Below are positions 5,409-12,015 of a stretch of DNA of 12,015 bases, piece by piece. The notes below the pieces were generated by a model. That model was not told the DNA's origin and did no database searches. It was given only the letters and a program-made list of their open reading frames with translations. A program made the position numbers and the translations under genes. This stretch comes from JBEKLJ01 sp050010255 (GTDB lineage Bacteria > Acidobacteriota > Terriglobia > Bryobacterales > Bryobacteraceae), in the NCBI GenBank assembly GCA_050010255.1, contig JBEKLJ010000106.1, forward strand, positions 1-12,015, read 5' to 3'. How positions within the stretch are numbered: the stretch's first letter is position 1; each line of letters starts with the position of its first letter.

Positions 5409-6881
5409 ATGTTTCCAGGAATCCAGCTAGACGCTAACGCTGAGACGCCACTATATCGTCAACTAGCTGATTCTATTAGATATCTTATAGAATCAGGAGC
5501 TGTGACGCGCGGTGAGCGGTTGCCAGCCACTCGGGAGTTGGCTGGCACGCTCGGACTGAATCGCACCACTGTCTCCGCTGCCTATGCCATCCTCGAGTCC
5601 GAAGGCCTCATCCAGGGGCACGTGGGCCGAGGCAGCTTCGTGCTGGCACAGCCGCTCAAGCCCGGCCCAGGCCTGGACTGGGACCACCTGCTGCCCGGGC
5701 CGGAGGCCGCTTCACCCACCCAGCCGGGCGCGGCCGAGCTGATCAGCTTCGCCAGCTCGCGTCCCGCCGAGGACCTGTTTCCGCTCGATGCCTTCCGGCT
5801 CAGCGCCGAGGAAGTGCTCTCCTCGCCGCAGGTCTCCTCGATCCTACAACTGGGATCGCCGGCCGGCTATGCGCCGCTGCGCCATTACCTGCTTGACGGC
5901 GCGCGCCGCCAGGGTGTGGCCGGCCCCGGCGACGATCTCATCGTCACCAGCGGCTGCCAGCAGGCGATGGATCTGATTCACCGGCTGCTGGTTCGTCCGG
6001 GCGACGCGGTCGTGGTCGAGGACCCGGTCTATCCCGGCCTGAAGAACCTGTTCGCCAGGGGCGGCGCCCAGCTCGTAGGTGTTCACATAGGCGCGGACGG
6101 GCTGGACGTGGAAGCCTTCGAGCGCGCCCTGGCCCGGACGAGGCCGCGACTGGCGGTGCTGACGCCGAACTTCCAGAACCCCACCGGCGCCACTCTCAGC
6201 GCCGAGGGGCGGCGCGCCGTGGTGCGCATTGCGCGCGCCTCGGGCTGCGTGCTGGTCGAAAACGACACCTACGGCGAGTTGCGCTACCAGGGCGAGCCGC
6301 TGCCTCCCATCAAGCAGCTCGACAACACCGGCGACACCGTGCTGCTCGGCAGCTTCTCCAAACTCACCTTCCCCGGGCTGAGGGTGGGCTGGATCATCGG
6401 CCCCAGGCCGCTGCTGGCCCGGCTGGCCGAGGCCAAGCATCTGGCGGACTTGCACACGGACCAGCTTGCGCAGGCCGTCCTGCTGCGTTTTGCCGAATCC
6501 GGCCGCCTGGCCTCGCACCGCCAACGCGTCGTGGCGGCGGGAGGCGAGCGCCTGCGCGCCGTGCTGGCGGCTTGTGAAGCGTTCCTGCCGGCGGGTGCAT
6601 CCTTCACGCGCCCGCAAGGCGGCATGAACCTGTGGGTGCGGCTGCCAGAGCCGCTGGATTCTTCCGAGTTGCTTCCCCGCGCCCACGCCGAAGGAGTGAG
6701 TTACCTGCCGGGAAGGTACTTCGAGGTCTCGCGGCGCGAGCCGGGCGGCCTGCGGCTGAGCTTCGCCGCCTTGGCGCCGGAGAGGATCCGCGCGGGCGTG
6801 GCGGTCTTGGGACGGATCTTCTCGAGTGAGCTGGCCCGTGCGCTCCAGGAGCGCGCCGAGCCGGCTCTGGCGGTGGTCTGA
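5409..6881 (+). CDS. pdxR: MocR/PdxR-type regulator: GntR winged helix fused to a PLP-binding aminotransferase-like domain
   Basis: A 490-residue regulator. The N-terminal GntR-type winged helix-turn-helix (about 13-80: PLYRQLADSIR, RLPATRELAGTLGLNRTTVSAAY, EGLIQGHVGRGSFV) is followed by a fold-type I aminotransferase domain. PLP-site residues are visible: SGCQQAMDL, the NPTG Asn at about 257, the Asp of ENDTYGE at about 286, and the Schiff-base Lys of GSFSKLTFPGLRVGW at about 318. In this family PLP binding alters DNA binding. Lying 29 bases upstream of pdxS on the same strand, it is almost certainly PdxR, the PLP-sensing controller of pdxST. In many bacteria pdxR is divergent from pdxST; here it heads the operon, implying autoregulation. 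ATG 5409 is supported by the standard N-terminal length and a distant GAGGG; longer extensions read antisense through the neighbouring gene's signal peptide. Codons 2-31 are unusually AT-rich and contain a 30-base palindrome. Confidence 0.92.
   Translation: MFPGIQLDANAETPLYRQLADSIRYLIESGAVTRGERLPATRELAGTLGLNRTTVSAAYAILESEGLIQGHVGRGSFVLAQPLKPGPGLDWDHLLPGPEAASPTQPGAAELISFASSRPAEDLFPLDAFRLSAEEVLSSPQVSSILQLGSPAGYAPLRHYLLDGARRQGVAGPGDDLIVTSGCQQAMDLIHRLLVRPGDAVVVEDPVYPGLKNLFARGGAQLVGVHIGADGLDVEAFERALARTRPRLAVLTPNFQNPTGATLSAEGRRAVVRIARASGCVLVENDTYGELRYQGEPLPPIKQLDNTGDTVLLGSFSKLTFPGLRVGWIIGPRPLLARLAEAKHLADLHTDQLAQAVLLRFAESGRLASHRQRVVAAGGERLRAVLAACEAFLPAGASFTRPQGGMNLWVRLPEPLDSSELLPRAHAEGVSYLPGRYFEVSRREPGGLRLSFAALAPERIRAGVAVLGRIFSSELARALQERAEPALAVV
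5467..5496. repeat. 30-base near-perfect AT-rich palindrome inside pdxR
   Basis: The left half is CTGATTCTATTAGAT and the right half ATCTTATAGAATCAG. Fourteen of 15 positions pair around the centre at 5481/5482, with a single T/T mismatch (5477/5486). GC content is 8 of 30, in a gene that is otherwise strongly GC-rich. It covers codons 20-30 (LADSIRYLIES) of the winged-helix region without disturbing the family alignment. A second inverted repeat, CAGCTAG (5424-5430) / CTAGCTG (5463-5469), overlaps its left edge, so the two stems would exclude each other in RNA. Confidence 0.8.
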
Positions 6882-6900
6882 TCGAGCCTTTCGTGGAATT

Positions 6901-6905
6901 GGAGG
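6901..6905 (+). promoter_or_regulatory. Shine-Dalgarno GGAGG deciding the pdxS start
   Basis: GGAGG lies 5 bases before ATG 6911 and 11 before ATG 6917, favouring 6911. An upstream GTG at 6893 would place this site inside the coding sequence and has no good site of its own. Confidence 0.7.
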
Positions 6906-6910
6906 TTGGG

Positions 6911-7795
6911 ATGTTCATGGATGATACGTTTCGCGTGAAAGTCGGTCTGGCGGAGATGCTCAAAGGCGGCGTCATCATGGACGTCACCAACGCCGAGCAG
7001 GCCCTCATCGCCGAAAAGGCCGGCGCGGTGGCCGTCATGGCGTTGGAGCGCGTGCCCGCCGATATCCGCAAGGAGGGCGGCGTGGCGCGCATGGCGCCGA
7101 TCCGGAAGATCCGCGACATCATGCAGACGGTCTCGATTCCGGTGATGGCCAAGTGCCGGATCGGGCACTTCATGGAGGCGCGCATCCTGGAGGCGCTCAA
7201 GGTGGATTACATCGACGAGAGCGAGGTGCTCACGCCCGCCGACGAGGAGCACCACGTCGATAAGCGGCCCTTCACGATTCCCTTCGTCTGCGGCGCGCGC
7301 AACCTCGGCGAGGCGCTCCGCCGCATCGCCGAAGGCGCCGCCATGATCCGCACCAAGGGCGAGGCCGGCTCGGGCAACATCGTCGAGGCTGTGCGGCACA
7401 TGCGCACCATCCAGAAGGAGATGAAGCAGCTCACGGTGCTCGGCCGCGAGGAGCTGGTCGCCGAGTCCAAGAAGCTCCAGGCCCCGCTGGAGTTGGTCGA
7501 GTACGTGGCCGCGCACGGCCGGCTGCCGGTGCCGAACTTCTCGGCCGGCGGAATCGCCACGCCCGCCGACGCCGCGCTGGTCATGCAGCTTGGCGCGGAA
7601 TCCGTCTTTGTCGGCTCCGGCATCTTCAAGAGCGAGGACCCAGAGACGCGCGCCCGCGCCATCGTCAAGGCCGCCACCTACTACAACGACCCGGTCAGGC
7701 TGCTCGAGGCCAGCGAGGAGCTTGGGCAGGCCATGTTTGGTCTCGATGTCGCCAGCATGCCGGACAGCGAACGCCTCGCGGTCCGCGGCTGGTGA
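6911..7795 (+). CDS. pdxS: Pyridoxal 5'-phosphate synthase subunit PdxS
   Basis: Lyase subunit of the DXP-independent vitamin B6 pathway. It condenses ribose 5-phosphate, glyceraldehyde 3-phosphate and PdxT-delivered ammonia into PLP; family members form a cytoplasmic (beta/alpha)8-barrel dodecamer. At 294 residues it is full length for the family. Near-invariant segments are visible: the start of the barrel at VKVGLAEMLKGGVIMDV (Asp in the first strand), the PVMAKCRIGHF strand with the Lys that forms the R5P Schiff base, the DESEVLTPAD block, the second lysine region MIRTKGEAGSGN, and the phosphate loops NFSAGGIATPADAA and VFVGSGIF. There is no frameshift or missing key residue. The gene follows pdxR by 29 bases, and its stop codon overlaps the pdxT Shine-Dalgarno. 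ATG 6911 was preferred over GTG 6893 and ATG 6917 on ribosome-binding-site spacing. Confidence 0.98.
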   Translation: MFMDDTFRVKVGLAEMLKGGVIMDVTNAEQALIAEKAGAVAVMALERVPADIRKEGGVARMAPIRKIRDIMQTVSIPVMAKCRIGHFMEARILEALKVDYIDESEVLTPADEEHHVDKRPFTIPFVCGARNLGEALRRIAEGAAMIRTKGEAGSGNIVEAVRHMRTIQKEMKQLTVLGREELVAESKKLQAPLELVEYVAAHGRLPVPNFSAGGIATPADAALVMQLGAESVFVGSGIFKSEDPETRARAIVKAATYYNDPVRLLEASEELGQAMFGLDVASMPDSERLAVRGW

Positions 7796-7805
7796 GGAGT
7801 CCTTT

Positions 7806-8393
7806 GTGGCGCCTCAGGGGGTTGGCGTTCTGGCTCTCCAGGGTGACTTCGAGGCGCACCGCAAGGCGCTCGAGCGCGCCGGCGCCGCTGCCATCGAGGT
7901 GCGCACGGCCGCCGAGCTTGAAACCGTCTCGGCTCTGGTGATCCCTGGCGGCGAGAGCACCACCATGCTCCTGATCATGCGGGACGAGGACCTCTTGGAA
8001 CCGCTCAAGCGCTTCGGCGGCCGGCACTCGATCCTGGGCACCTGCGCCGGCGCGATCCTGATCGCGAGCGAAGTCACCAACCCCGCCCAGGAGTCCCTCG
8101 GGCTTGTGGACCTGGCCATCGAGCGCAACGCTTACGGGCGGCAGGCGGACAGCCGCGTGGTGACGCTCGAGCCGGACCAGCCCTTCGAGCGGGAAGCGGG
8201 CCCGGGCCCCCTGGAGGCGGTCTTTATCCGCGCCCCGATCATCCGCCGCCTCGGGCCGGGCTCCAAGGTCTACCTTCGCTACCAGGGCGATCCCGTGCTG
8301 GTTTCTCAGGGACGTCATCTGGTGGCCACCTTCCACCCCGAGCTGACCCCGGACCCCCGCATCCACCGCCTGTTCCTGGAATCTATCGCGTAG
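7806..8393 (+). CDS. pdxT: Pyridoxal 5'-phosphate synthase glutaminase subunit PdxT
   Basis: Class I glutamine amidotransferase that releases ammonia from glutamine and channels it to PdxS. At 195 residues it has the usual length. Visible motifs are VGVLALQGDFEAHRKAL at the N-terminus, the oxyanion-region PGGEST, the nucleophile Cys of LGTCAGAI (about residue 80), PLEAVFIRAP, and the His-Pro-Glu of ATFHPELT (His about 177, Glu about 179), completing a Cys-His-Glu triad. Translation starts at GTG 7806, with GAGGAG (7794-7799) six bases upstream and overlapping the pdxS stop, so the two subunits are probably translated from one message at matched levels. No stronger upstream start fits the family N-terminus. 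The stop codon TAG is itself the start of a 14-base repeat copy (8390-8403), and the next gene converges after only 14 bases. Confidence 0.97.
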   Translation: MAPQGVGVLALQGDFEAHRKALERAGAAAIEVRTAAELETVSALVIPGGESTTMLLIMRDEDLLEPLKRFGGRHSILGTCAGAILIASEVTNPAQESLGLVDLAIERNAYGRQADSRVVTLEPDQPFEREAGPGPLEAVFIRAPIIRRLGPGSKVYLRYQGDPVLVSQGRHLVATFHPELTPDPRIHRLFLESIA

Positions 8394-8403
8394 CCTGTCC
8401 CCG
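8390..8403 (+). repeat. 14-base motif GTAGCCTGTCCCCG, copy 4
   Basis: It begins at the last base before the pdxT stop codon, which it supplies (TAG), and fills most of the 14-base gap before the convergent gene. It is 13 of 14 identical to the motif at 1830-1843, which also sits at a convergent gene end. No partner arm for a hairpin is seen beside it. Confidence 0.55.
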
Positions 8404-8407
8404 AAAC

Positions 8408-9646
8408 TCACCAGACGTGCGTGGCGAGAATCTGGGCACGTCCGGGCACCCGATGGACAACCGGAACACGCAGCACGATCTGCAGATTCTTCTTTTGCCA
8501 GCCGCCAGGAAGCCGCGACGCGGCGTCGGCGAAATACTCGGGATTACTGAGGAACTCGCCCGCTGCCATGGTGCCGTACTGCGTAATGCCGCCGGCGAAG
8601 ACCACCAGACGGTCGGAAGTGGTATCAAGGATGCGCGACACGATGGCGTAGTCAGCCGGAACCTCCCAGAAGGGCCACGCTCCCGTCAGACGCCATGCCG
8701 TATTCTCCGGGTGCTGTCCGTCCCGGACCATGTCGATCTCATGCGCGTCGTCCTTTACGAAGGTAAAACGCAGCCGGCTGGAAGCGCGCAGAGTCCACTG
8801 GTTATCGAAGGCGCCGATGAGGACGGAAGAAGTCTCGCGGAGGTCGGCGAACGACGTGGCGCGCTCGCCGCGGATGCGGTAGGGCTTGCGGTACCTCTCA
8901 AAGAGGGACGTAAAATGAACCAGGCAGATGGCATCGCCCAACATCATGTAGCGGTCGGGCAGGATGAGGAGGTCCTTCTTGAGAATGAAGTCCTGCGCGG
9001 CAGGGTCGTCGGGCGGCTGGGGAGCGCCGCCAATGCCTTGAATTGCGTCCTGCGCCTGAACCGACCTCAAGATGTACGTGATCGGCTGCCCCGTGGAAAT
9101 CAGGACGGGCCCCGGCGATTTGAGGACGGGGGCCCAGAACTGGTCGAGACTGGAGCGCGACCAGTGCGGCCAGACCTGGGCGATAACCAGGGCCAGAAGT
9201 GCAGCAGCGCCGGCGCATGCAACGACAAGAGGATATCGCGAGCGAGGCTTCTTAGCGGCTGGCGCGGCCACTCCGTTGAAGTGGAACTCGACGACATAGG
9301 ATCCCGAGACCAACTCGATGCGGGGCTCGGGCTCGTGCCCGGGCTCCTGGTAGTACTGCGCGAGTCGTTTCCGAATCTCGGCCGCGGTCACTCGAACGAC
9401 GGGGTCCTGACTGGTGTCGTAGTCCGGCGTACGTTCGAAGACCTCCACGCCGAGGGTGCGTTCCTTGAGGGACCGGGTATCGCCCGCGAGAGTCCGCTCG
9501 GTGATATGCTGCAGCAGGCTGTGGCAACGGCGGCTGCCCCGGAAGTGGTGGCTGCTGAGGACGCGTTCCAACAGCGCCCGGATCTCCTCCGCCCTCTCCG
9601 GCGGCAGGAGGGTCGGCACAGCCGCGACGTCTGGCCTGCGGGACAT
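8408..9646 (-). CDS. Membrane-anchored protein of unknown function with an acidobacterial-type N-terminal module
   Basis: A 412-residue protein I cannot assign to a named function. Residues 15-120 form a soluble, charged module (HHFRGSRRCHSLLQHI, then LKERTLGVEVFERTPDYDT and DPVVRVTAAEIRKRLAQYY). I associate this wording with a module seen at the N-terminus of many acidobacterial membrane proteins; its role is not established, though a regulatory, DNA-binding-like role is sometimes supposed. A single membrane helix follows (about 138-159). The C-terminal part, about 250 residues, would then lie outside the cytoplasm and includes GDAICLVHFTSLFERYRKPYR, SFADLRETSSVLIGAFDNQWT and FAGGITQYGTMAAGEFL. 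There is no recognised catalytic motif. ATG 9646 has a good AGGAGG three bases upstream. The gene converges on pdxT and is divergent from the Oar-like gene. A one-component membrane sensor is a reasonable guess, no more. Confidence 0.85.
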   Translation of the reverse strand: MSRRPDVAAVPTLLPPERAEEIRALLERVLSSHHFRGSRRCHSLLQHITERTLAGDTRSLKERTLGVEVFERTPDYDTSQDPVVRVTAAEIRKRLAQYYQEPGHEPEPRIELVSGSYVVEFHFNGVAAPAAKKPRSRYPLVVACAGAAALLALVIAQVWPHWSRSSLDQFWAPVLKSPGPVLISTGQPITYILRSVQAQDAIQGIGGAPQPPDDPAAQDFILKKDLLILPDRYMMLGDAICLVHFTSLFERYRKPYRIRGERATSFADLRETSSVLIGAFDNQWTLRASSRLRFTFVKDDAHEIDMVRDGQHPENTAWRLTGAWPFWEVPADYAIVSRILDTTSDRLVVFAGGITQYGTMAAGEFLSNPEYFADAASRLPGGWQKKNLQIVLRVPVVHRVPGRAQILATHVW

Positions 9647-9666
9647 TGCCCTCCTATTGACGGCCC

Positions 9667-9675
9667 ATCATAGCA
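9667..9675 (-). promoter_or_regulatory. Candidate extended -10 promoter of the membrane-anchored gene
   Basis: The minus strand reads TGCTATGAT (9675 to 9667): TGn plus TATGAT, five of six consensus bases. It lies about 20 bases before the ATG at 9646, which leaves a short leader containing the AGGAGG at 9655-9650. The -35 region is weak. Confidence 0.4.
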
Positions 9676-9893
9676 CGAGAAGTACGGGCAGAATTCGAGT
9701 ATCGTACTGCCTCTTCCGCCTTGGCGCAAAAGCCCGTAACACACTGATTTCAAAGATCCATAAATGTACAGTTCCGTACTATCCTTTTCCCGGAGGGCAC
9801 AAACGGCCTATAGTCTAGCCCGATCCGGTGTCCAGGTGTGTCCTCGGGTGAAAGGGGGCACGGAGGCCGAGATCAATTCATTAAGGGTTCTTA

Positions 9894-9900
9894 AGGGAGG
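9894..9900 (+). promoter_or_regulatory. Shine-Dalgarno AGGGAGG deciding the GTG start at 9906
   Basis: It lies five bases (TAAAT) before GTG 9906. The overlapping ATG at 9904 is followed at once by TGA, so it cannot be the start. The GTG frame opens directly into a signal peptide. Confidence 0.75.
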
Positions 9901-9905
9901 TAAAT

Positions 9906-12015
9906 GTGAGATCGGTTAGTCTCCGAGCCGTTTTTCTCATGTGCGTGCTCCTGGGAGCGCTAGCAATCCCGGCGCACGCGCAGGAAGCAACCATTGTGGG
10001 AACTGTCACCGACCCGACGGGGGCCGCGGTTCCCAACGCAGCCATCACGTTGACGAATGCTGAGACTGGTCAGGTTCGCCAGAGCTCCAGCAACAATGTT
10101 GGCCAATTTGTGGTTCCCGACCTTCGGATCGGACACTACACGGTGCGCGTGCAAGTCGCGGGCTTCAAGGTGGTGGAGCAGAAGGAGATTGTGTTGGCCG
10201 TCGGCGACCGACTACGCTTGGACTTTAAGCTGGAAATCGGCACCGCGCAAGAGCAACTCACCGTCGAAGCAGCCCCCATCGCCGTCCAGTCCGATTCCGG
10301 CGAGGTCAGCGCCGTGATCACGGGCCAGCAGATCACGCAGTTGGCCACCAATGGGCGGAGTCTTTACGGACTCGCGGCTTTGACGCCGGGCGCCTCCAGC
10401 CTGATGGGGGACGCTCAAGTCGCCGTGCCAGTGGGTGGGGATCAAAACGTGAGCTTCAACGGCAACCGCGTGGCTCATAACATCTACTTAATCGACGGTG
10501 GCGAAAACCTCGACCGCGGCGGCGCCGGCACCATCAGCGTCATGCCGTCGATCGACGCCATTGCCGAGTTCCGGACGCTGACCGCCAATTACAGCGCCGA
10601 CTACGGCCTTTCCTCGGCCGGCACCCTGACCATGGTGTTCAAGTCCGGAACCAAAGACCTCCACGCGACGGCGTGGGAGTTCCTGCGCAACGACGATTTG
10701 GACGCGCGTTATTTCTTCAGCGGCCCCAATAAGCAGGAGCGCCGCCTGAATGTCTTCGGCTTCAACATCGGGGGGCCGGTAACGCTCGGCCACGTGTACA
10801 ACAAGAACCGCGACAAGACCTTCTTCTTCTTCAACCTGGAGTGGCGCCGGCAGATCCTGGGCGGCGCGCTGAACCAACTGGTTCCGCCGACCAGCGAATA
10901 CCCCACGGCTAGCGGCGCGAACTTCGGCTCCACCGCCATCCATGTGCCCTGCGCCAACCAGTTGAACGCAGCCGAGCAGACCCGCCTCACCGGCGCCGGC
11001 TTGACCCTGAGCACCTGCGACTCCAGCGGCAATCTGCTGACGACCTCGCTGTTCCCCGGCAACACTATCCCGGCCAGCCTCGTTGATCCCAATGCCAAGG
11101 CCATGCTCGCGGCGGGGATCTTCCCGGCGGCGACCAACGGCAATTACTTCCGGGGCGGCAACAACTCTCCCACCAATGTCCGGGATCTGATTACCCGGAT
11201 CGATCACCGGTTCACCGACAAGTTCTCGGTCTTCGGGCACTTTGTGGCTGAGGCGATCTTGCAGACTTACGGGACCACCATGTGGAGCGGCGACAACGTG
11301 CCCTCAATCCACAACACGTTCGGCAACCCCTCCTACAGTGGTGTCATCCATGCCGTCCACTCCATCAGCCCCTCGCTGGTGAACGAGGTGGCTTTCAACT
11401 ATAACGGCAACCGGATTAACATTCTGCCGCTCGGCGTCTATGACCGGAGCCTCGTCAACATTCCGGAGCTGTTCCCCTCCAACGACGACAACCGCCTGCC
11501 GGGGATGCAACTGGGCGGTTCCACCGGAACCAACTACAGCGCCAACTGGGTGCCGTGGGTCAACAAGGCCGACGACTACCAGATCCGTGACGACGTCTCC
11601 TGGCAAAGGGGAGCGCACCAGATCAGGATCGGCGCAAGCTGGGCCATCTATAAGAAGATCCAAGATCTGTTCGCCAACACCCAGGGTGGGTTCAACTTCA
11701 ACGGCATGTACTCCGGCAACGACTTCGCCGACATGCTGCTGGGCTATGCTGCCAGCTACAGCGAAGCCTCGATTAAGGACGCCGGCCACTGGAATAACGT
11801 CTCCTGGGCGGCCTACGTTCAGGACAACTGGCGCGCCACCAACCGGCTCACTCTGAACCTGGGCCTGCGGTGGGACGGAGTGCCGCACACCTACGAAGCC
11901 AATGGCCGGATGTCGGGCTTCTATCCCAACCTGTATGACGCCTCGAAGATGGCCCTGCTGTTGGGCACCAGCGCCATTTCTTCCAGCAGTCCCGGTCTGG
12001 GCACGAGCAGCAATC
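9906..12015 (+). CDS. TonB-receptor/Oar-like outer-membrane protein with carboxypeptidase-regulatory-like domain, 3'-truncated
   Basis: The frame is open from GTG 9906 to the window end (703 codons visible, no stop). Family members usually exceed 1,000 residues, so a third or more is missing. Residues 1-25 are a signal peptide (ending IPAHA|QEA). About 28-118 form a carboxypeptidase-regulatory-like beta-sandwich (TIVGTVTDPTGAAVPNAA, then QFVVPDLRIGHYTVRV). About 120-245 form a plug-like region (QITQLATNGRSLYGLAALTPG, FNGNRVAHNIYLIDGGEN, IDAIAEFRTLTANYSADYG). A beta-barrel-like region follows, with alternating aromatic strands such as NVFGFNIGGPV, FFFFNLEWRR and WAAYVQDNW. Such proteins are abundant in acidobacteria and are thought to take up or bind large substrates such as oligosaccharides; no classical TonB box was identified. 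The substrate is unknown. The only visible neighbour upstream is divergent, and the downstream context lies outside the window. Confidence 0.93.
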   Translation, partial: MRSVSLRAVFLMCVLLGALAIPAHAQEATIVGTVTDPTGAAVPNAAITLTNAETGQVRQSSSNNVGQFVVPDLRIGHYTVRVQVAGFKVVEQKEIVLAVGDRLRLDFKLEIGTAQEQLTVEAAPIAVQSDSGEVSAVITGQQITQLATNGRSLYGLAALTPGASSLMGDAQVAVPVGGDQNVSFNGNRVAHNIYLIDGGENLDRGGAGTISVMPSIDAIAEFRTLTANYSADYGLSSAGTLTMVFKSGTKDLHATAWEFLRNDDLDARYFFSGPNKQERRLNVFGFNIGGPVTLGHVYNKNRDKTFFFFNLEWRRQILGGALNQLVPPTSEYPTASGANFGSTAIHVPCANQLNAAEQTRLTGAGLTLSTCDSSGNLLTTSLFPGNTIPASLVDPNAKAMLAAGIFPAATNGNYFRGGNNSPTNVRDLITRIDHRFTDKFSVFGHFVAEAILQTYGTTMWSGDNVPSIHNTFGNPSYSGVIHAVHSISPSLVNEVAFNYNGNRINILPLGVYDRSLVNIPELFPSNDDNRLPGMQLGGSTGTNYSANWVPWVNKADDYQIRDDVSWQRGAHQIRIGASWAIYKKIQDLFANTQGGFNFNGMYSGNDFADMLLGYAASYSEASIKDAGHWNNVSWAAYVQDNWRATNRLTLNLGLRWDGVPHTYEANGRMSGFYPNLYDASKMALLLGTSAISSSSPGLGTSSN

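Larger units (their letters stand above)
9647..9905. promoter_or_regulatory. Divergent regulatory gap upstream of the Oar-like gene
   Basis: 259 bases, more AT-rich than the flanks. For the rightward gene, TATAGT (9809-9814) could be a -10, with a poor -35, TTTCCC (9786-9791). The hexamer AGTACG occurs three times: forward at 9681, inverted at 9703-9708 and 9775-9780. The outer pair is a 7-base inverted repeat (AGTACGG / CCGTACT). Near the start codon, TTAAGGG is repeated exactly one helical turn apart (9881 and 9891). No gene, riboswitch or strong terminator is seen here. Confidence 0.35.

Noticed and set aside
5210..5410. Upstream extension of the RidA-like gene to 5410
   Set aside because: It would place 67 unrelated residues before a good signal peptide and overlap the candidate extended -10 promoter.
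5409..5500. Atypical AT-rich codon block as evidence of horizontal transfer or a recent insertion in pdxR
   Set aside because: The encoded residues align without a gap to the GntR domain and the rest of the gene has normal composition. A local constraint on the bases is a better explanation than transferred DNA.
6893..6910. GTG 6893 as the pdxS start
   Set aside because: It would put the GGAGG ribosome-binding site inside the gene, and PdxS proteins begin close to the ATG at 6911.
9841..9872. Sigma-54-type -24/-12 promoter before the Oar-like gene
   Set aside because: A GGCAC is present, but the matching GC element at the right spacing is not.
10488..11888. Leftward frames of 190-250 codons opposite the Oar-like gene
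   Set aside because: The rightward frame is open for 703 codons with a signal peptide, regulatory-like domain, plug and barrel features. The leftward translations are Val/Gly/Ala/Glu-rich shadows.

Overview
The window is GC-rich (about 65% by eye) and densely coded. It looks like a chromosomal piece of an acidobacterium, probably from the Bryobacterales/Solibacter group. Three gene types point there: a secreted VWFA-related protein of the acidobacterial type, a large TonB-receptor/Oar-like protein with an N-terminal carboxypeptidase-regulatory-like domain, and a membrane-anchored protein with a conserved N-terminal module that I associate with acidobacteria. The phylum call is inference from family distribution. 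I see no phage, IS, CRISPR, tRNA or rRNA. No gap between genes exceeds 300 bases.

Layout. (1) 3-1849 (+): the C-terminal part of NAD kinase (its start is off the window), overlapping by 4 bases a Na+/acidic-solute symporter of the glutamate/dicarboxylate (DAACS) family. (2) 1830-1930: a convergent junction filled by a long imperfect hairpin and three copies of a 14-base motif; a fourth copy sits at the other convergent junction (8390-8403). (3) 1931-5209 (-): three genes read leftward: a secreted protein made of three tandem RidA-like folds, a 2-keto-3-deoxygluconate kinase whose Shine-Dalgarno overlaps the preceding stop, and, beyond an intercistronic hairpin and a TATAAT box, the VWFA-related protein. 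(4) 5210-5408: a divergent promoter region. (5) 5409-8393 (+): a compact vitamin B6 operon, pdxR (MocR-type regulator) - pdxS - pdxT, with gaps of 29 and 10 bases. (6) 8408-9646 (-): the membrane-anchored protein of unknown function, convergent with pdxT. (7) 9647-9905: a divergent regulatory gap. (8) 9906-12015 (+): the Oar-like outer-membrane protein, running off the right end.

How the genes work together. PdxS and PdxT form the R5P/G3P/glutamine-dependent PLP synthase, and PdxR very likely senses PLP and controls the operon it heads. The divergently transcribed triple-RidA gene is suggestive because RidA proteins normally clear reactive enamine/imine by-products of PLP enzymes. This protein, however, appears exported and lacks the catalytic arginine in all three domains. 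KdgK feeds 2-keto-3-deoxygluconate (from pectin, alginate or glucuronate breakdown) into the lower Entner-Doudoroff route, and the Oar-like receptor fits a heterotrophic polymer-degrading lifestyle.

The most unusual sequence signals are a 30-base near-perfect AT-rich palindrome inside the pdxR coding sequence (5467-5496), set in a run of codons atypical for this GC-rich genome; the exported triple-RidA pseudo-trimer; and the repeat/hairpin system at convergent gene ends.
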